From Frischella japonica (GTDB taxonomy: Bacteria > Pseudomonadota > Gammaproteobacteria > Enterobacterales > Orbaceae): a stretch of 64,000 nucleotides of DNA. Below are positions 1 to 9,349 of the stretch, piece by piece. Location: positions 1-64,000 of the forward strand of contig NZ_JABURY010000013.1 in assembly GCF_014489845.1 (NCBI RefSeq). Reading direction: 5' to 3'. The position numbers and the translations under genes were made by a program. The notes below the pieces were generated by a model that did no database searches, had not been told where the DNA came from, and saw only the letters and a list, made by a program, of their open reading frames with translations. The stretch's first letter is position 1. Each line of letters starts with the position of its first letter.

Positions 1-759
1 TGGGTTTATGAGGAAGGAAGTTTAGTACCCACTGCTAAGTTAAGCGAGGGCAAGTCCTACTCGATTGTATCGGATTATTTGGGCAGACCCGCTCAGGCCT
101 ATGATGAAAAAGGTGAGCTGGTTTGGCAGGTAGAATTTGACATCTATGGCAGAATACGGGAAAATTTATTTAACAATAAGTCGTTTATTCCGTTCAGGCA
201 ACTGGGGCAGTACGAAGATAAGGAACTAAGCGGGCTTTATTACAATCGTTTCCGTTACTATAATTCTGAAACTGGCTTATATATTAGCCAAGACCCTATA
301 AAACTTGAAGGGAACAACCCGAATTTTTATGCGTATGTGCATGATTCGAATACGATGGTTGACCCGTGTGGGTTGGATTTAGTAAACGGAATGCCATTAT
401 CAGATGATACTAGGTTATTTAGAATTGGTGGAAGTGGGTTAGATAATTTAAAATTAAAACCAGGAGAAATTAAATTAAATCCTTCAGGTATATCTTTAAT
501 TAGAGCGAGTAGTGCTAAAGAAGCTGGTGATATTATGAAAGAAGCTTTTACTAAAGCTACTCGATTACATGATATTATTAATGCTGGAAATATTGCAGAA
601 ATAGATGCAAAAAGTATAAGAGAAGCAGGTTTTGATGTAATTGATAATCCTACAAAAAGTATAGGTGATGCGCATGCTAGATTAATCCATCCGGATGGAG
701 CCGATGGATTTAGTAATAGTAATTTGAAAAAATTATCGGATAACTTTAAATGTCCTTAA
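1..759 (+). CDS. Rhs core 3' fragment with C-terminal toxin tip (5' partial)
   Basis: The frame is already open at base 1, so the protein continues left of the window; 252 codons are visible. Residues 1-120 are YD-repeat Rhs core (LGRPAQAYD, YYNRFRYYNSETG) ending in the closing signature GNNPNFYAYVHDSN and DPCGL, where Rhs proteins usually cut off their toxin tip. The tip of about 130 residues contains FRIGGSG, an AGFDVI block and HPDGADGFSNSNL. I recognise it as a recurrent tip type but cannot name its activity. A small immunity-like gene starts 5 bp after the stop, the normal toxin-immunity layout. This is the least damaged tip here; whether it joins a full rhs gene cannot be seen. Confidence 0.85.
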   Translation, partial: WVYEEGSLVPTAKLSEGKSYSIVSDYLGRPAQAYDEKGELVWQVEFDIYGRIRENLFNNKSFIPFRQLGQYEDKELSGLYYNRFRYYNSETGLYISQDPIKLEGNNPNFYAYVHDSNTMVDPCGLDLVNGMPLSDDTRLFRIGGSGLDNLKLKPGEIKLNPSGISLIRASSAKEAGDIMKEAFTKATRLHDIINAGNIAEIDAKSIREAGFDVIDNPTKSIGDAHARLIHPDGADGFSNSNLKKLSDNFKCP

Positions 760-763
760 CGAA

Positions 764-1105
764 ATGAAGAAAATAATAGATAATATCATATTGATAGTAG
801 GTTCTAATAAATTGAACATAGGAAGTATCAATGTTAGCCTACATAGAGAAATTAGTTTTAATAATATTAATAAATTGCATTATAGTGGAAATATAAGTAA
901 AGGAAAAGATATAATACCAGAGTCTTTACAAAATCTTTTAAAAGAAAAAGAAGAATCTATTAATACGGGTTTATTTTCTATTTTAGATGAACTTGATGAA
1001 CAAATCAATAGTTTTGATTTATTCCTTGAAAGGAATAATATACGCATTTATGATTTGTATATTGAAAATGACGGTGTAGAATTTACTATACTAAATAAAA
1101 ACTAA
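764..1105 (+). CDS. Putative immunity protein for the first Rhs tip
   Basis: A 113-residue acidic, AT-rich, signal-less protein whose ATG lies 4 bp after the toxin stop, so it is probably co-translated with it. Position directly behind an Rhs tip is the basis for calling it the cognate immunity protein, which would bind and block the toxin in the cytoplasm. No family is recognised. A hairpin terminator follows at once, closing the two-gene unit. Confidence 0.6.
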   Translation: MKKIIDNIILIVGSNKLNIGSINVSLHREISFNNINKLHYSGNISKGKDIIPESLQNLLKEKEESINTGLFSILDELDEQINSFDLFLERNNIRIYDLYIENDGVEFTILNKN

Positions 1106-1110
1106 AAGGG

Positions 1111-1137
1111 AAAAACCAATGTAAAATTTGGTTTTTT
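1111..1137 (+). terminator. Intrinsic terminator after first immunity gene
   Basis: The arms AAAAACCAA and TTGGTTTTT pair around an 8-base loop and end in a T run, a few bases after the immunity stop codon. Confidence 0.6.
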
Positions 1138-1277
1138 GGTTTAACAATCAATTTAGTTTCTCTAACAATTCCGATTCTGAGTTAGGGTGAAGGACTTTAA
1201 CAAGCCAGAGCAGGTTGTAAAAATCTAAGGAGGAGTGGCACAAGGTAAGCTAATAGATTTAGAAAAATCCATTTTTT

Positions 1278-1503
1278 ATGACACACAAAGAAATGAAAAA
1301 AGTTAACTTCAAAAGTTATCAAGATTATAACGAGATAAATTTTAATCTGATAGCATTGAATCTATTTCTACTTAATAAATATCATTATGATATTATTAAT
1401 ATACAAGGAAAAGGTATGTTTTTTTTCAAAAGAGCTAATTTATGCATTAAAAGAAAATAATATTATTGCTTTTGAAATTAGAGAAATTATTTTAGAAAAT
1501 TAG
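1278..1503 (+). pseudogene. Frameshifted small immunity-like gene
   Basis: The frame from ATG 1278 stops early at 1458-1460. Shifting frame at a run of eight T (1419-1426) restores a sensible acidic ending (KELIYALKENNIIAFEIREI) that stops at 1501-1503, directly before a terminator. I read this as one gene of about 74 codons broken by slippage in the T run. Size and position match the immunity genes of the array, but no toxin tip is left upstream. Function unknown. Confidence 0.5.
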
Positions 1504-1526
1504 ATAACACATTAATAACTAAATAA

Positions 1527-1555
1527 AAAAGCCTACTCAATGAGTTGGCTTTTTA
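1527..1555 (+). terminator. Cassette-type terminator
   Basis: The hairpin AGCCTACTCA / TGAGTTGGCT is followed by five T. It is a variant of the AGCCAAC-type terminator that closes other cassettes in this array. Confidence 0.55.
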
Positions 1556-1654
1556 AATTAAGAACATTATTCAACTGGTCTAAAAGTTCTCATTCCGAAT
1601 TATAGATGAAGGTGCAAATATTTTATAAGTATAATATTAAAGTATTCAATAAAA

Positions 1655-1984
1655 ATGAAATATTTTAAAGGTGAAGTGATTTTTAAATATTCTGAAAAGG
1701 ATATTATTAAAGTAGGTAATATATTATCTAAGTTAATTTTTGATAAAGAAGGAATGTTTTACGGGTTAGCTAATTACTTACGTGATGAAGTTCCTTTTAT
1801 CTATACAGATAATATATTAGGTTTTTATTTTGGAATTATGCAAAATCCAGAGGAGTTAGATTTGTTTTGTTTAGAGATAAACGATGTACTTTATAAGGGT
1901 AATGCTCAGTATATAATAGATTTGAGGGAAAGATTAAAATTTGTTATAAAACAATCTCCAGAATTTGAAATTATAGAGGATTAG
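1655..1984 (+). CDS. Orphan immunity-like protein
   Basis: A 109-residue acidic protein with a clean ATG and no signal peptide. It lies between a decayed antisense relic and the next Rhs fragment. No toxin tip precedes it, so it would be an orphan immunity gene if it belongs to the system. It contains a hydrophobic stretch (NILGFYFGIM) but no recognised domain. The call rests on size, composition and neighbourhood only. Confidence 0.4.
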   Translation: MKYFKGEVIFKYSEKDIIKVGNILSKLIFDKEGMFYGLANYLRDEVPFIYTDNILGFYFGIMQNPEELDLFCLEINDVLYKGNAQYIIDLRERLKFVIKQSPEFEIIED

Positions 1985-2002
1985 AGAAAATAACTTGTAA
2001 GA

Positions 2003-2589
2003 AATAATCGGTTTAGGTATTACGATAGTAATACAGGAACTTATATAAGCCAAGACCCTATCGGGCTAGCAGGAAACAATCCGAATTTTTATGCCTATAC
2101 GTTTGATTCTAATTCGGAAGTTGACCCGTTGGGGTTGATGGCTACTTCGTGGAATGACTTTCAAAAAAGATCAAAAGGTTTATTTAATAAAAATAAAAAG
2201 GCATCTGATGCCTATAAATTATTTAAAGCTAAAGATTGGAAAGGTTTGGAAGATTTTATGGGGAATGGATCATGGCCGCCTAATCAAGGTTTTACAAATA
2301 TTAAAAAGTAACTTTATCAGTAGGAACTCAATTGGATAGGTTTGGTCCTGAAGGAGGAAGATTTCTTGCACCTTTAGGAGCTAGTTTTGAATCAAGAGCT
2401 CTCCCTATATCTTCTAATGTTCCAAGCGATTTAAAATTTTATAAAGTTATAAAACCTTTACAAGTTGATGCTGGACCTGCAATACCTTGGTTTAATCAAA
2501 AAGGTATGTGAACACAGTATTTTACAGGTGAAAAAAATATAGCACAATTAATTGATGAAGGATATTTAAAACGTATTACATGCAAATAA
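2003..2589 (+). pseudogene. Broken Rhs fragment with TNT-type (NAD glycohydrolase) tip
   Basis: It opens with the last Rhs core motifs (NRFRYYDSNTG, DPIGLAGNNPN, DPLGL). The tip is cut by a frameshift in the A run at 2303-2307; in the next frame it reads LDRFGPEGGRFLAP, SRALP, PLQVDAGPAIPWF and TQYF, the hallmarks of the TNT domain (named after Mycobacterium tuberculosis necrotizing toxin, which hydrolyses NAD+). A TGA at 2509-2511 sits where the family has a glycine in the G-x-G-TQY motif. Two independent lesions mean it cannot make an active toxin. The reconstructed end overlaps the start of the next gene by 10 bp. The TNT assignment is from motif recognition. Confidence 0.75.
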
Positions 2590-3026
2590 CAAGATTAAAT
2601 AAATTAAATATTAAACACAAAACGATATTTGATGGTACTTTAGATTTATTATATAAGCAAATATTCAATTATGAGATTGATAATGAGAAAATTACGGTTT
2701 TATTTTCTGATTTTGAAAATAATTATCTTTCGACATTTTCATTGTTTTGTAAATCATTATTACTGAATAACTTTTTTATTGATAATGAAAATAAAGAATC
2801 TCTATATTATGAAATTGTAAATAAATTAAATTTAAAGTCAAAAATTCATGAATATAATAATCCTACTGGTTTAAAATATTATTATGTTAAAAGTTTTGAC
2901 TTTTCACCATGTTTTACTATAAAAAGTTTAAATGAAAAATATCTTTTATTCTGCTTTGGTGTTTCTGAATTAAATCCAGATAGATACGTAATATTGTATC
3001 AAGGTATTCTTGAATTAACAAAATAA
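2580..3026 (+). CDS. Intact immunity protein behind the broken TNT tip
   Basis: A 148-residue lysine- and asparagine-rich soluble protein whose ATG lies inside the last codons of the TNT tip, a 10-bp overlap that implies former translational coupling. It is intact although its toxin carries two disabling lesions, as expected if selection keeps protection against neighbours carrying the live toxin. The cognate role is inferred from position. A strong terminator follows. Confidence 0.6.
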   Translation: MQITRLNKLNIKHKTIFDGTLDLLYKQIFNYEIDNEKITVLFSDFENNYLSTFSLFCKSLLLNNFFIDNENKESLYYEIVNKLNLKSKIHEYNNPTGLKYYYVKSFDFSPCFTIKSLNEKYLLFCFGVSELNPDRYVILYQGILELTK

Positions 3027-3031
3027 ATTTA

Positions 3032-3062
3032 AAAACACCAACCTTAAAGGTTGGTGTTTTGT
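3032..3062 (+). terminator. Cassette terminator
   Basis: Near-perfect hairpin CACCAACCTT / AAGGTTGGTG followed by T residues, just after the immunity stop. It belongs to the terminator family repeated behind several cassettes. Confidence 0.75.
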
Positions 3063-3074
3063 TTTAGTATAATT

Positions 3075-3300
3075 CTTATACAATTTGTCTAAGAGTTCCC
3101 ATTCAGAAGAAGAGAGTAAGGATTTAACAAGCAAAAAAGGTTATAAAAGTCTAGGGGAGAATGGCAGAGTGTAAACCTTTGTATTCCGTTTTCTCTAAAA
3201 GAGCCTTTTACCGGATATTACATAAAGATCTAAGGATAAAGCCTAAATTCTTATCATCAGGGATGAATTTAAGATAGGGTAAAGTGATTAAGATTTTTTG
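3075..3300 (-). pseudogene. Relic of the array's recurrent antisense gene
   Basis: Read on the minus strand this matches the 87-residue protein at 9677-9940: LITLPYLKFIPDDKNLGF is preserved at one end and SEWELLDKL at the other, with stops and frame changes between. It converges on the cassette terminator. Function unknown. Confidence 0.55.
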
Positions 3301-3361
3301 AAAATTAAGAGTTCTTTTTTCATTTTTCAAATGATTTTTTCTATAAAATTTCTATTACAAG

Positions 3362-4494
3362 CCACAAAAATCCGATCAAATATATGGTGCATCGGGTAAG
3401 ATTCTAAAGGATAAAAATTGGAATTACATTTATGATAAACAGGGAAATCTTATTTTAAAAACTCCGAGAAATTTTAAAAATTCTGCCAATAATTTACCAA
3501 AAAATTCATCTTTCTTAAGTGAACATATAAATTCTAAAAACAATTTTTGGATTGAAGAAAATGAATTTGACCGTAAGGCCGAAATACGGCGATATTCCAA
3601 ATCCGAACTCAAACAATACGATAAAATACGAAAAAAAAGAACGCTTGAAAATTCTGACCCTCCACAATGGCATCAAGGTGACTGGGAATACCAATGGCAG
3701 GGCAATGGAATGTTACAGAGGTACGCAATCCTCAGGGGAAATGGATCCGTTTTGAATACAATGCTTTAGGAAGAAGAACAGCAAAAATTGTAAATACAAA
3801 GATTTATCGTTATCTTTGGGATGGTAATGTATTATTACATGAGTGGTTTTATGAGAGTGAACGGCGTCCAAAGGTTATTTCTGATGAGCTGGAAATGCTT
3901 ATATTGGAACAGCCTGAACCGGTTGAAAACCTGACCACTTGGGTTTATGAAGAAGGAAGTTTTGTACCCACAGCTAAGCTATGCGAAGGCAAGTCCTACT
4001 CGATTGTATCGGATTATTTGGGCAGACCCGCTCAGGCCTATGATGATAAAGGTAAGCTGGTTTGGCAGGTAGAATTTGACATCTATGGCAGAATACGGGA
4101 AGATATCTTTAACAATAAGTTATTTATTCCGTTCAGGCAACTGGGGCAGTACGAAGATAAGGAACTAGACGGGCTTTATTACAATCGGTTTAGGTATTAC
4201 GACAGTAATACGGGAACTTATATAAGCCAAGACCCCATCGGTCTGCAAGGAAATAACCCGAATTTTTATGCTTATGTGAGTGATATAAATACAGAAGTGG
4301 ATATATTTGGATTAAGTAAGTATAATCCGATTGAGGTTTTAGGAAGAGAAGTATATCAAAATCCTGTTGATTTTGGCGGAGGTGTTCCAACTTTTGTTGA
4401 CCCTATTGTAGGGAAAACCAATCCTACTGTACAAAAATTACTTGATGCAGGGGCTTCAAATTATGATTTGATGAGTAAAGGAAAGACCCCATAG
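3362..4494 (+). pseudogene. Long Rhs core fragment with truncated nuclease-like tip
   Basis: This is one of the longest core stretches in the window. The first frame (GASGKILKDKNWNYIYDKQG to QWQGNGMLQ) runs to about 3715, where a deletion relative to the sister copy at 7800 shifts frame. The second frame carries NPQGKWIRFEYNALGRR and the rest of the core to DPIGLQGNNPN and a decayed DIFGL. The 60-residue tip (LGREVYQNPVDFGG, FVDPIVGKTNPT, LLDAGASNYDLM, GKTP) stops where tips of this type normally enter a P-I-G-x-D-G-K region and an LHH/HNH nuclease motif; that family link is from memory. The truncation is a recombination junction with the next cassette. Confidence 0.7.
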
Positions 4495-4907
4495 GTCTTG
4501 CCGGGAATAACCCTAATCTTTATGCGTATACCTTCGACTCCAATACAACGGTCGACCCGTTTGGGTTGGATATAATAAATGGTGTTCCTCAAAACCCAGG
4601 TGTTGTTAGACGTTTTATGTCTAAAGCTGAATTTAAAGAATTTAAGAAGAATGGATTTAAATTCGATCCTACTGACTCAAGGGGAGGAATTAGCTCTACA
4701 TCAACAAGTATTAAACCTAAAAATCCAGATGCCATTAAAAATAGTACAGGAGCATTTGGTGCTGATTATTATGTCGATATTAATACTAAGGATAAAAATG
4801 TAGAATTAAAAGGTCCAACAAAAGGAGGTATACCTGATTGGAAAATAAAAGATGATGTCACTTGGGGGACGGATGATATTTTAGAATATGGTAAAGTTTG
4901 TAAATAA
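4482..4907 (+). pseudogene. Rhs core end with ADP-ribosyltransferase-like tip, grafted onto the previous cassette
   Basis: The open frame starts mid-motif at DPIGLAGNNPN and runs through DPFGL into a complete tip of about 115 residues (INGVPQNPGVVRRFMSKAEF, GGISSTSTS, ADYYVDINT, DDILEYGKVCK). The order of an arginine near the start, a central STS motif and a late glutamate would fit an R-S-E ADP-ribosyltransferase such as Rhs toxins that modify EF-Tu; this is inference. There is no upstream core in frame, because the previous cassette is joined here in another frame. Only a TTG at 4566 could start it, so it is probably silent. A paralogous tip lies at 10833. Confidence 0.55.
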
Positions 4908-4914
4908 ATAAAGT

Positions 4915-5307
4915 ATGTTAGATTTAAAAATATTATCTGATGAGTATACAAAAGCTCAAAATGAAGTTAAAGATTATCTTAGAAATATAGATATTGAGCA
5001 TTTTGATTATTTAAAAAATAAAGATATCTTACTTAAACTAATTCATAGTAAACTTTTTGAAGCTAAAATATTCGAAGTAATGTTACACTTTGATAAAGAT
5101 GAAGCAATTAATTTTTTAAAAACAGTATATTTAGAAGGTAACCCTAGAAATAAAGTATCTTTTTCGACTAATTTAGATGTAATGTTAGACGATTACAAAG
5201 AAATATTAGGAAAAGATGAGTATAACAAATTAATAGATAGCCTATCAAAATCTACTAAAAATTTTTATCCAATAAAAAAAGCGATTGAATTTGTAGAGGA
5301 TGAATAG
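4915..5307 (+). CDS. Immunity protein paired with the ADP-ribosyltransferase-like tip
   Basis: A 130-residue acidic helical protein starting 7 bp after the tip. Its second half (KVSFSTNLDVMLDDYKEILG, IKKAIEFVEDE) is clearly homologous to the second half of the protein at 10833-11471, which follows a paralogous tip. The pairing of similar tips with similar followers supports a cognate immunity role. It is intact and followed by a cassette terminator. Confidence 0.65.
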   Translation: MLDLKILSDEYTKAQNEVKDYLRNIDIEHFDYLKNKDILLKLIHSKLFEAKIFEVMLHFDKDEAINFLKTVYLEGNPRNKVSFSTNLDVMLDDYKEILGKDEYNKLIDSLSKSTKNFYPIKKAIEFVEDE

Positions 5308-5360
5308 CTTAAATAAGATTAATTTTAAAATGAGCTAGCAAAAAAAAATTAAACAAAATA

Positions 5361-5393
5361 AAAAAAGCCAACTTTTAAAGTTGGCTTTTTTTA
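5361..5393 (+). terminator. Cassette terminator
   Basis: AGCCAACTTT / AAAGTTGGCT hairpin with a long T tract, of the recurring family. Confidence 0.8.
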
Positions 5394-5511
5394 TTTAAGA
5401 ATTCTTATTTAGTTTGTCCAAGAGTTCCCATTCGCTTTTAGGGATTAACTCTAAGAGTAAGAATACCGTTATTAAAGGTGTGGATGTTTGGCAATAAATA
5501 AATATTATAAA

Positions 5512-5951
5512 ATGGAAATTGCAAAACAAATAATTGATTCAAGTCAATATAAAAATTTAGTTGACAATATAAAGAAAAGTACAAGGCTAAAAGTTCTTAG
5601 CGAATATAGAGATGCTGTCGCAAGTCGTGATGAACAAAAGATGAAATTGGCAAATTTGTCAAAAGAAGAAGCAATGAAATTACTCGAAATGGATAAAGAT
5701 TTTTTCAATAAATTTGTCTTATATAAAATGCAAAAATTGATGAAGAATATCCAAATGGAGAAGAGCCTAAACAAGAAAATGATAATGAAACAATACTTGG
5801 TTACTCAAAAAATTTTTTACTCCTTTATCTAATTGAATATTTTTTGCTTAAAACTAATCCTTCTGGATTAGAGCCTTATCTAAAAGTTACTCGTATTCCA
5901 AATGCAAAAAAATATGAAAAAGAACTAAAAGAAATTTATAGTAAACTTTAA
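5512..5951 (+). pseudogene. Frameshifted immunity-like gene
   Basis: From ATG 5512 the frame encodes a helical start (MEIAKQIIDSSQYKNLVD) and leaves register in an A5 run near 5730. Moving to the next frame gives a natural continuation (DEEYPNGEEPKQENDNETIL, LEPYLKVTRIPNAKKYEK) ending at 5949-5951, immediately before a terminator. The original product would be about 145 residues. A one-base deletion in the A run is the simplest explanation. No toxin tip remains upstream. Family not recognised. Confidence 0.5.
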
Positions 5952-5955
5952 AACA

Positions 5956-5986
5956 AAACCGCTTCGATTGAAGCGGTTTTTTTTTA
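5956..5986 (+). terminator. Intrinsic terminator
   Basis: AAACCGCTT / AAGCGGTTT hairpin with a five-base loop and a long T run. Its sequence differs from the AGCCAAC family, so this unit has another origin. Confidence 0.8.
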
Positions 5987-6300
5987 TCAAAAAAAGAAAA
6001 AAAGGGGACAAAAAGGTTTGGCAAAGCCACGCATTTATAAAAATTGCTTCACAAAATTTGGTTTCTTGTCCGTTTATGGCTGTTAAAGCAGCCCAAAATA
6101 AAAAGTTATCCAAAATTATGCTAAATCGTTCCAATCCCTTTACTGTTCTGCGTTTCCACTTTTTACACACTATCAATTTGTATTTGGGCGGTTTGAGAAT
6201 GGTTTTTTTAATATTTTTGGCGGTTTAGCGTTTTTTTTTCAGATTTTTTTGATCTGTTTTAGTTCACAATTTTAAAAATTAAGATGTGTAAAATTATCTT
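5987..6300 (+). other. No convincing gene
   Basis: About 310 bp between a terminator and the next Rhs fragment. Short frames are open on both strands but have no ribosome-binding site, family resemblance or sensible composition. Nothing further is seen. Confidence 0.5.
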
Positions 6301-6969
6301 CCCACAGCTAAGCTATGTGAAGACAAGTCCTACTCGATTGTATCAGATTATTTGGGTAGACCCGATAAGGCCTACGATGATAAAGGTAAGCTGGTTTGGC
6401 AGGTAGAATTTGACATCTATGGCAGAATACGGGAAGATAGCTTTAACAATCAGTCGTTTATTCCATTCAGGCAACTAGGGCAGTACGAAGATAAGGAACT
6501 AGACGGGCTTTATTACAATCGGTTCCGTTATTATAACCCTGAAACAGGGATGTATACTAGCAAAGACCCCATCGGACTGGCAGGAAATAACCCGAATTTG
6601 TATGCGTATGTGCATGATTCCAATACGATGGTCGACCCGTTTGGGTTGGATGAAAAACTTACAGAGGGTATTGTCTATAGAATGGCTTCAGGAACTCCTG
6701 ATTCAATGACCCCAAGACCAGGAAAAGATACAACTTCTGGGCTTTCATTTTCTTTGGATAAGCCAGAAGGTAAATATCAAGCAGTAGATGTAGCTAAACT
6801 TAACGGAACAGGTTTAGAAGCTATTAATGATCATGGTAGTCATGTTTCTATTAGACCTGAAAATGATCCAGATTTCAAAAAACTTAATGAATGGGCTAGT
6901 ACTAGACAAACATGAGAAACTCACCCTTATACTGAATCATTAATGGATAGTCGAATTAAATGTAAATAA
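6301..6969 (+). pseudogene. Rhs core fragment with tip ended by a nonsense codon
   Basis: The core frame is open from 6301 (PTAKLCEDKSYSIVSDYLGR) through DPIGLAGNNPN and DPFGL. The tip reads LTEGIVYRMASGTPDS, PGKDTTSGLSFSLDKPEG, then GLEAINDHGSHVSIRPENDP. A TGA at 6913-6915 interrupts it; reading through gives ETHPYTESLMDSRIKCK and a stop at 6967-6969, 3 bp before the immunity gene. A single base change explains the loss of about 18 residues. The same tip type, more decayed, lies near 14095-14262. Activity unknown. Confidence 0.65.
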
Positions 6970-6972
6970 AAA

Positions 6973-7371
6973 ATGGAAGATACTACTATAAACGCTGATA
7001 AGTTAGCTTCTAAGATAGAAAATATACTATTAAAAAAGGAAGAAGAAATATCCAATAGAGAGGAAATTAATCATATAACGATTAAAAAAGTATATGCAAA
7101 TTATATCCATGGATATAACGTGTATATGTCAATAGGTATAAAAGAGAAATATTTAAATGAAAAAGATGTTGATTTATTTGATATTATTTTTGATGTAATA
7201 GATAAAAAAGAAATTGTATATGTAAATGGAAATTTTATTTTATCAAATGGAGAAAATCTCAATGAATTAATAATTTCAGGCAAAGAGGATATATTATTAA
7301 AGATAGACAGCTTTATTAGCTCTTGCTTAAAAAAATATGAAAATGTGATAAATGATTACATTAATTATTAA
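6973..7371 (+). CDS. Immunity protein, homologue of the one at 14288
   Basis: A 132-residue acidic protein starting 3 bp after the reconstructed end of the tip. The segment KYLNEKDVDLFDI aligns with RCLNERDIDLIDI in the protein at 14288-14590, which follows a related tip. Two related tip and follower pairs in one array are good evidence that this is the cognate immunity protein. Intact. Confidence 0.65.
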   Translation: MEDTTINADKLASKIENILLKKEEEISNREEINHITIKKVYANYIHGYNVYMSIGIKEKYLNEKDVDLFDIIFDVIDKKEIVYVNGNFILSNGENLNELIISGKEDILLKIDSFISSCLKKYENVINDYINY

Positions 7372-7400
7372 TAAATAAGGATTCATTATTCAGATATAAC

Positions 7401-7428
7401 AAAAAGCCAACTTTAAAGTTGGCTTTTT
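7401..7428 (+). terminator. Cassette terminator
   Basis: Perfect palindrome AGCCAACTTTAAAGTTGGCT followed by T residues, shortly after the immunity gene. Confidence 0.8.
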
Positions 7429-7437
7429 AATTAATAA

Positions 7438-7660
7438 TTCTTCAATTCGTCTAACAATTCCCATTCCGAATTAGGGAGTAAGGATTTAACAAGCAAAAAA
7501 GGTAATAAAAATCTAGGGGAGAATGGTAGAGTGCAAGCCCCTTACTTTCCGTTTCCGCTAAAAGGGCTGTTTGCCCAATATTACAAATAGAGTTAAGCGA
7601 AAAAACTAAATTCTTATCATCAGGAATAAATTTTAGATATGGTAAAAGTTATTAATAATG
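7438..7660 (-). pseudogene. Relic of the recurrent antisense gene
   Basis: On the minus strand the end reads LLPNSEWELLDEL, matching the C-terminus of the intact 9677-9940 gene, and the body is about the same length, with internal stops. It lies between the cassette terminator and the next Rhs core. Confidence 0.5.
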
Positions 7661-7689
7661 CTTGAGGTTTAAGGTTTTTTTCCGTTTTT

Positions 7690-8662
7690 ATTCTGAACTC
7701 AAACAATACGACGAAATAAGAAAAAAAAGAACGCTTGAAAATTCTGACCCTCCCCAATGGCAGCAAGGTGACTGGGAATACCAATGGCAGGGAAACGGAA
7801 TGTTACAAGCGGTACGCAATCCTCAGGGGAAATGGATCCGTTTTGAATACGACGCGTTAGGTAGAAGAACAGCAAAAATTGTAAATACAAAGATTTATCG
7901 TTATCTTTGGGATGGTAATGCAATATTGCATGAGTGGTTTTATCAGAATGAAATGCGTCCAAAGGTTATTTCTGATGAGCTGGGAATGCTTATGTTGGAA
8001 CAACCCGAACCGATCGAAAACCTGACCACTTGGGTTTATGAAGAAGGAAGTTTAGCACCCACAGCTAAGCTATGCGAGGGCAAGTCCTGCTCGATTGTAT
8101 CGGATTATTTGGGCAGACCCGCTCAGGTCTATGATGATAAAGGTGAATTGGTTTGGCAGGTAGAACTTGACATCTATGGAAGAATACGGGAAAATTTATT
8201 TAACAATAAGTCGTTTATTCCGTTCAGGCAACTGGGGCAGTATGAGGATGTTGAAACGGGGCTTTATTATAATCGTTTCCGGTACTATAACCCTCAAACT
8301 GGCACCTACATCTCTAAAGACCCTATTGGCCTCGCAGGAAACAACCCCAATCTTTATGCCTATACCTTCGATTCTAACTCCGAGGTCGATCCGTTCGGGT
8401 TAATGGCGAAGAAAGGAAACGACGCAATGAGGAAAATGGCTCCAATTGATTTAGGAGAAGGATATATAGAGCTCGGAAAGATGTTTTTAACTATAAAGGA
8501 TCTTCTGATTTTGAGGTTCATGTTTATAAAACTAAAGGAAAAGAATTAAAAGAATTAGGCGTTATGAATTCTGAGGGAGGATGGATAAATAAACATGGAC
8601 ATACTGAAACTCCTAAATTACCTGATTCGGTTAATAATAAATTGAAAAATATGTGTAAATAG
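7690..8662 (+). pseudogene. Rhs core fragment with frameshifted tip
   Basis: A continuous core runs from SELKQYDEIRKKRTLENS through NPQGKWIRFEYDALGRR, LFNNKSFIPFRQLGQYED, DPIGLAGNNPN and DPFGL. The tip starts MAKKGNDAMRKMAPID and leaves register near 8465. The next frame restores a conserved-looking ending (SSDFEVHVYKTKGKEL, GVMNSEGGWINKHGH, MCK) and stops at 8660-8662, 11 bp before the next ATG. The GWINKHGH ending is common to a class of contact-toxin tips, but I cannot give an activity. As read, the core is joined to a nonsense tail. Confidence 0.7.
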
Positions 8663-8673
8663 AAAGATTAGGT

Positions 8674-9126
8674 ATGTCAAGAATAATAAAAAAAAATAAT
8701 ATTTGGTATTTTGATGATTATTTTGATTATTTAAATAAAAACGAAAAACAAATACCAGAAAATACTAAATATTTTATACTGGATCATGAAAGATATCTTA
8801 TTAGAGGAGAAAAAACATTATATGATTCTTATTTTAAAAGTTTAAAGTATAGTATTGGTATAGGAAAGAAAAAAGATTTATTAAGTATAATTTTTACCAA
8901 TGCTTTTAATACAAAAAAATATTGTTTTGAGTTTCAAAATGTAATAGAAATAAAATTAAACTGTGATTTAGCTTACTTAAAAAGCTCTTATTTATTGATT
9001 CATCAGTTTTCGATCAATAAAGATAATAGTTATAAATATGAATTTATCTTTACTGATAGATCTAAAATAATTCTGAAATTTAAAAATATATCGATTAAAG
9101 AAGAAGATATCAGTAATTATGAGTAA
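8674..9126 (+). CDS. Immunity protein behind the GWINKHGH-type tip
   Basis: A 150-residue soluble, lysine- and aromatic-rich protein (NNIWYFDDYFDYLNKNEKQI) starting 11 bp after the reconstructed tip stop. The immunity role is from position. It is intact while its toxin is frameshifted. A weak AACTCTAAAGTT hairpin with T residues follows near 9188-9212. Confidence 0.55.
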   Translation: MSRIIKKNNIWYFDDYFDYLNKNEKQIPENTKYFILDHERYLIRGEKTLYDSYFKSLKYSIGIGKKKDLLSIIFTNAFNTKKYCFEFQNVIEIKLNCDLAYLKSSYLLIHQFSINKDNSYKYEFIFTDRSKIILKFKNISIKEEDISNYE

Positions 9127-9349
9127 AGTATTAGATTAGATAAGTTTTGTATAGTTAACTCATTCAACAATATTAGAAACCAATCCAACTCTAAAGTTGA
9201 ATTTTTTCTTTTAAGAGTTTAGTTTATCTAACAACTCTAATTCTTCCTTAGGGATAAGAAAGCGGAGGGGTTGGAAGTGTAGAGCATATGTTCGTTTGGG
9301 AACCTTGGAAATATGGAAGTTTATTCTAATTAATTTTAATATAAAATTT

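Noticed and set aside
5925..6228. Overlapping frames of 83-86 codons on both strands
   Set aside because: No ribosome-binding site, no family resemblance, and each is the mirror of the other over low-complexity sequence.
7699..7962. Antisense frames inside Rhs core copies
   Set aside because: These are shadows of the conserved Rhs coding strand and occur wherever the core occurs.
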